8,185 nt of DNA. It comes from Bacteroidales bacterium. Its GTDB lineage: Bacteria > Bacteroidota > Bacteroidia > Bacteroidales > WCHB1-69. The DNA is taken from positions 1-8,185 of the forward strand of contig JAQUHH010000005.1 in assembly GCA_028683685.1 (NCBI GenBank), read 5' to 3'. Below are positions 6,589 through 8,185 of this stretch, piece after piece. Made by a program: the position numbers and the translations under genes. Every line of letters starts with the position of its first letter. The first letter of the stretch is position 1. The notes below the pieces were generated by a model. The model was given only the letters and a program-made list of their open reading frames with translations. It was not told the origin of the DNA and searched no databases.

Positions 6589-8133
6589 ATGCGGCACGTG
6601 ATTCAAATATTATTTTTCTGGGTAATGGCAACAACAGCATACGCTCAATCTGGGAATACCCCTTTTAGACTTGAACTGGATGCACCAGAAAACATTTTTC
6701 CGTATGAGGTCATCACATTGGGCGAAAAAGGAGTCATTGTATATTATGAATCTGATATTATATCCCGAAATACAGCCAAGTGGTCATTTGTTCATTTTGA
6801 TGTTTATTTCAAACGAACTTGGAAAAAAGATTTCTATTTACATCGTGAACTTGAACCTGTTAAAGCCTATTCTGATTCGATAAATATAGGCGTTATTTTC
6901 AATTATCAAGGGAAACGAAAAATTGAATTTCCAAACCAATTGGTTCAAATTAATATTCAAGATACCAGCTCTTTTGCATATACCATTGAGATACCAGAAA
7001 ATACATTTCCAAATCACCTGATGATTGGTGATGAATACTCCTATTTTTCGCTTTTATCTAGAGATAGAGAAGTATTGTATCAACTAAACAACACTTCCAA
7101 AGTTATACGAAACTTTACTCCAACAGATATTAAAGAACTCAGAATTCCATTTATTACACAAAATCCATTATACCCTGAGGGCGTTTTGTTTGGGATATTA
7201 AGTACTGTTTCAAAACGCACCAATCAACTTGAATTAAAATATTTAGACACTTCTGGAATCGTAATAAACGAATTGCTTATCCCTGAAGACAGTCGGTTTT
7301 TTATAAATACCGCAAATCTGGTAAAAACAGGAGAAGACAGTCTTCTGATCATTGGAAATTACGTAAACTCTTCCGACAAATCGGGTGTTTTTTCTTCTCC
7401 CGAAATTTCTAATACAGGGATATTCGCCATTGCAGTCCATCAAACTCAAATTGTAAATAGAAAATATTACAATTTTTCCCGATTCGAAAATATTTACAAA
7501 TATATTACAGAACAAGATTTACGAAAAGTTCAAAAACGAATGGGAGATAATGACGATGACTCTCAACCTGGATATTCACTTAACTTAAAACTCATTTCTC
7601 AACCACCATTGCTTTTTGATTCAATCGTTGTTTTTGTAAATGAAGCTTATTTCGCTGAGTATCGAACCGAAGAAAATCTTTCCTACGATTATTATGGGAG
7701 GCCCTTTCCTAACAATAGAACTGTTTTTGATGGGTATAGATATACCAACGGCATCGTTTGCGGACTAACGCCAAATGGAGATTTGCTTTGGGACAATAAT
7801 TTTGCTTTAAACAATATTTTAAGCTACCAACTAAATCCCAGAATTACGTTCTTTTTAGATTCTACAGACTTATTAATGGCCTATAACTACAATGGCGAAA
7901 TTGTCACCATGATTGTCGAAGGACATAATGTATTGCAAAACTTAGAATATTCAAAGGTCGAAAACATATCCTCTTCTGATTTTGTATTGGAAAATCAAAA
8001 AACGGATATTGTCTACTGGTATGACCAATATTTTCTGTCATATGGCTATCAAACCATCCGAAATACACAGAAAAGAGGCAGAAGCAGAGCCAATGTTTTT
8101 TATATGATAAAGATGATTTACGATGTACAATAA
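6589..8133 (+). CDS. Exported protein of unknown function
   Basis: I do not recognise this 514-residue protein. It starts with a clear signal peptide: MRHV, a hydrophobic core (IQILFFWVMA) and a signal-peptidase-I-type site, TAYA before Gln20. No lipobox Cys and no further membrane helix are visible, so it is periplasmic or exported. It lacks a T9SS sorting tail; the C-terminus is short and basic, then hydrophobic (RGRSRANVFYMIKMIYDVQ). The body is rich in beta-prone, aromatic stretches with blade-like phrases such as LKYLDTSGIVINELLIP and GLTPNGDLLWDNNF, which suggests a beta-propeller or repeated beta-sheet fold, but this is only an impression. An acidic stretch, GDNDDDSQPG (319-328), could bind a cation. 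Four D-(S/T)-X glycosylation-type sites are present: DSI 96-98, DSL 250-252, DSI 344-346 and DST 424-426. The ATG at 6589 is chosen because it gives a complete signal peptide; Met13 would truncate it. Confidence 0.88.
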   Translation: MRHVIQILFFWVMATTAYAQSGNTPFRLELDAPENIFPYEVITLGEKGVIVYYESDIISRNTAKWSFVHFDVYFKRTWKKDFYLHRELEPVKAYSDSINIGVIFNYQGKRKIEFPNQLVQINIQDTSSFAYTIEIPENTFPNHLMIGDEYSYFSLLSRDREVLYQLNNTSKVIRNFTPTDIKELRIPFITQNPLYPEGVLFGILSTVSKRTNQLELKYLDTSGIVINELLIPEDSRFFINTANLVKTGEDSLLIIGNYVNSSDKSGVFSSPEISNTGIFAIAVHQTQIVNRKYYNFSRFENIYKYITEQDLRKVQKRMGDNDDDSQPGYSLNLKLISQPPLLFDSIVVFVNEAYFAEYRTEENLSYDYYGRPFPNNRTVFDGYRYTNGIVCGLTPNGDLLWDNNFALNNILSYQLNPRITFFLDSTDLLMAYNYNGEIVTMIVEGHNVLQNLEYSKVENISSSDFVLENQKTDIVYWYDQYFLSYGYQTIRNTQKRGRSRANVFYMIKMIYDVQ

Positions 8134-8153
8134 TTATTTTTTTTAATTAAAAG

Positions 8154-8185
8154 ATGGAACAAAGCAATCGTTTTTGGCATGTCAT
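8154..8185 (+). CDS. Possible start of the next gene, cut by the window's right edge
   Basis: An ATG at 8154, 20 nt after the preceding stop and preceded by AATTAAAAG, opens a frame that stays open to the end of the window (MEQSNRFWHV...). No terminator separates it from the upstream gene, so it could be co-transcribed. Ten codons are too few to identify a family or to exclude chance. Confidence 0.35.
   Translation, partial: MEQSNRFWHV

Noticed and set aside
6462..6668. 68-residue plus-strand frame between the T9SS gene and the 514-aa gene
   Set aside because: It begins in the loop of the terminator hairpin and overlaps the signal peptide of the real gene in another frame.

Overview
The window looks like chromosomal DNA from a member of the Bacteroidota, most likely a Flavobacterium-like bacterium. 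The evidence is AT-rich sequence, promoter boxes of the TAnnTTTG type, starts without clear Shine-Dalgarno sites, a lipoprotein with a Bacteroidota-style signal, and a secreted protein ending in a type IX secretion (T9SS) sorting domain. Every supportable gene is on the + strand.

Layout. Bases 1-806 are the 3' part of dnaK (substrate-binding domain and lid). It ends at a striking 54-bp perfect palindrome (813-866) that should act as a bidirectional terminator. About 690 bp without a convincing gene follow. They hold a GC-rich repeat patch (1011-1071), a perfect 8-bp hairpin (1087-1106) and fragments that may be the remains of a repeat or a decayed gene. Then comes a tight two-gene unit: an uncharacterised lipoprotein (1556-2566) and, 8 nt later, a large polytopic membrane protein with C-terminal TPRs (2575-4482). 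The membrane protein carries the signature motifs of the TMTC/DUF1736 family of GT-C-type O-mannosyltransferases. Next, behind a good flavobacterial promoter, is a 601-aa T9SS cargo protein (4619-6424) made of accessory domains only, closed by a strong terminator (6447-6484). A 514-aa exported protein of unknown function (6589-8133) follows, and the first codons of a possible next gene lie at the right edge.

How the genes may work together. The most interesting part is the lipoprotein/TMTC-like pair. Bacteroidota have a general O-glycosylation system acting on exported proteins at D-(S/T)-(A/I/L/V/M/T) sites. The three exported proteins here carry 4, 2 and 4 such sites, and the visible part of cytoplasmic DnaK has none. 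A TMTC-like enzyme modifying exported proteins, possibly including its own partner lipoprotein, is a reasonable but untested hypothesis. I saw no CRISPR array, tRNA, rRNA, transposase or defence system.
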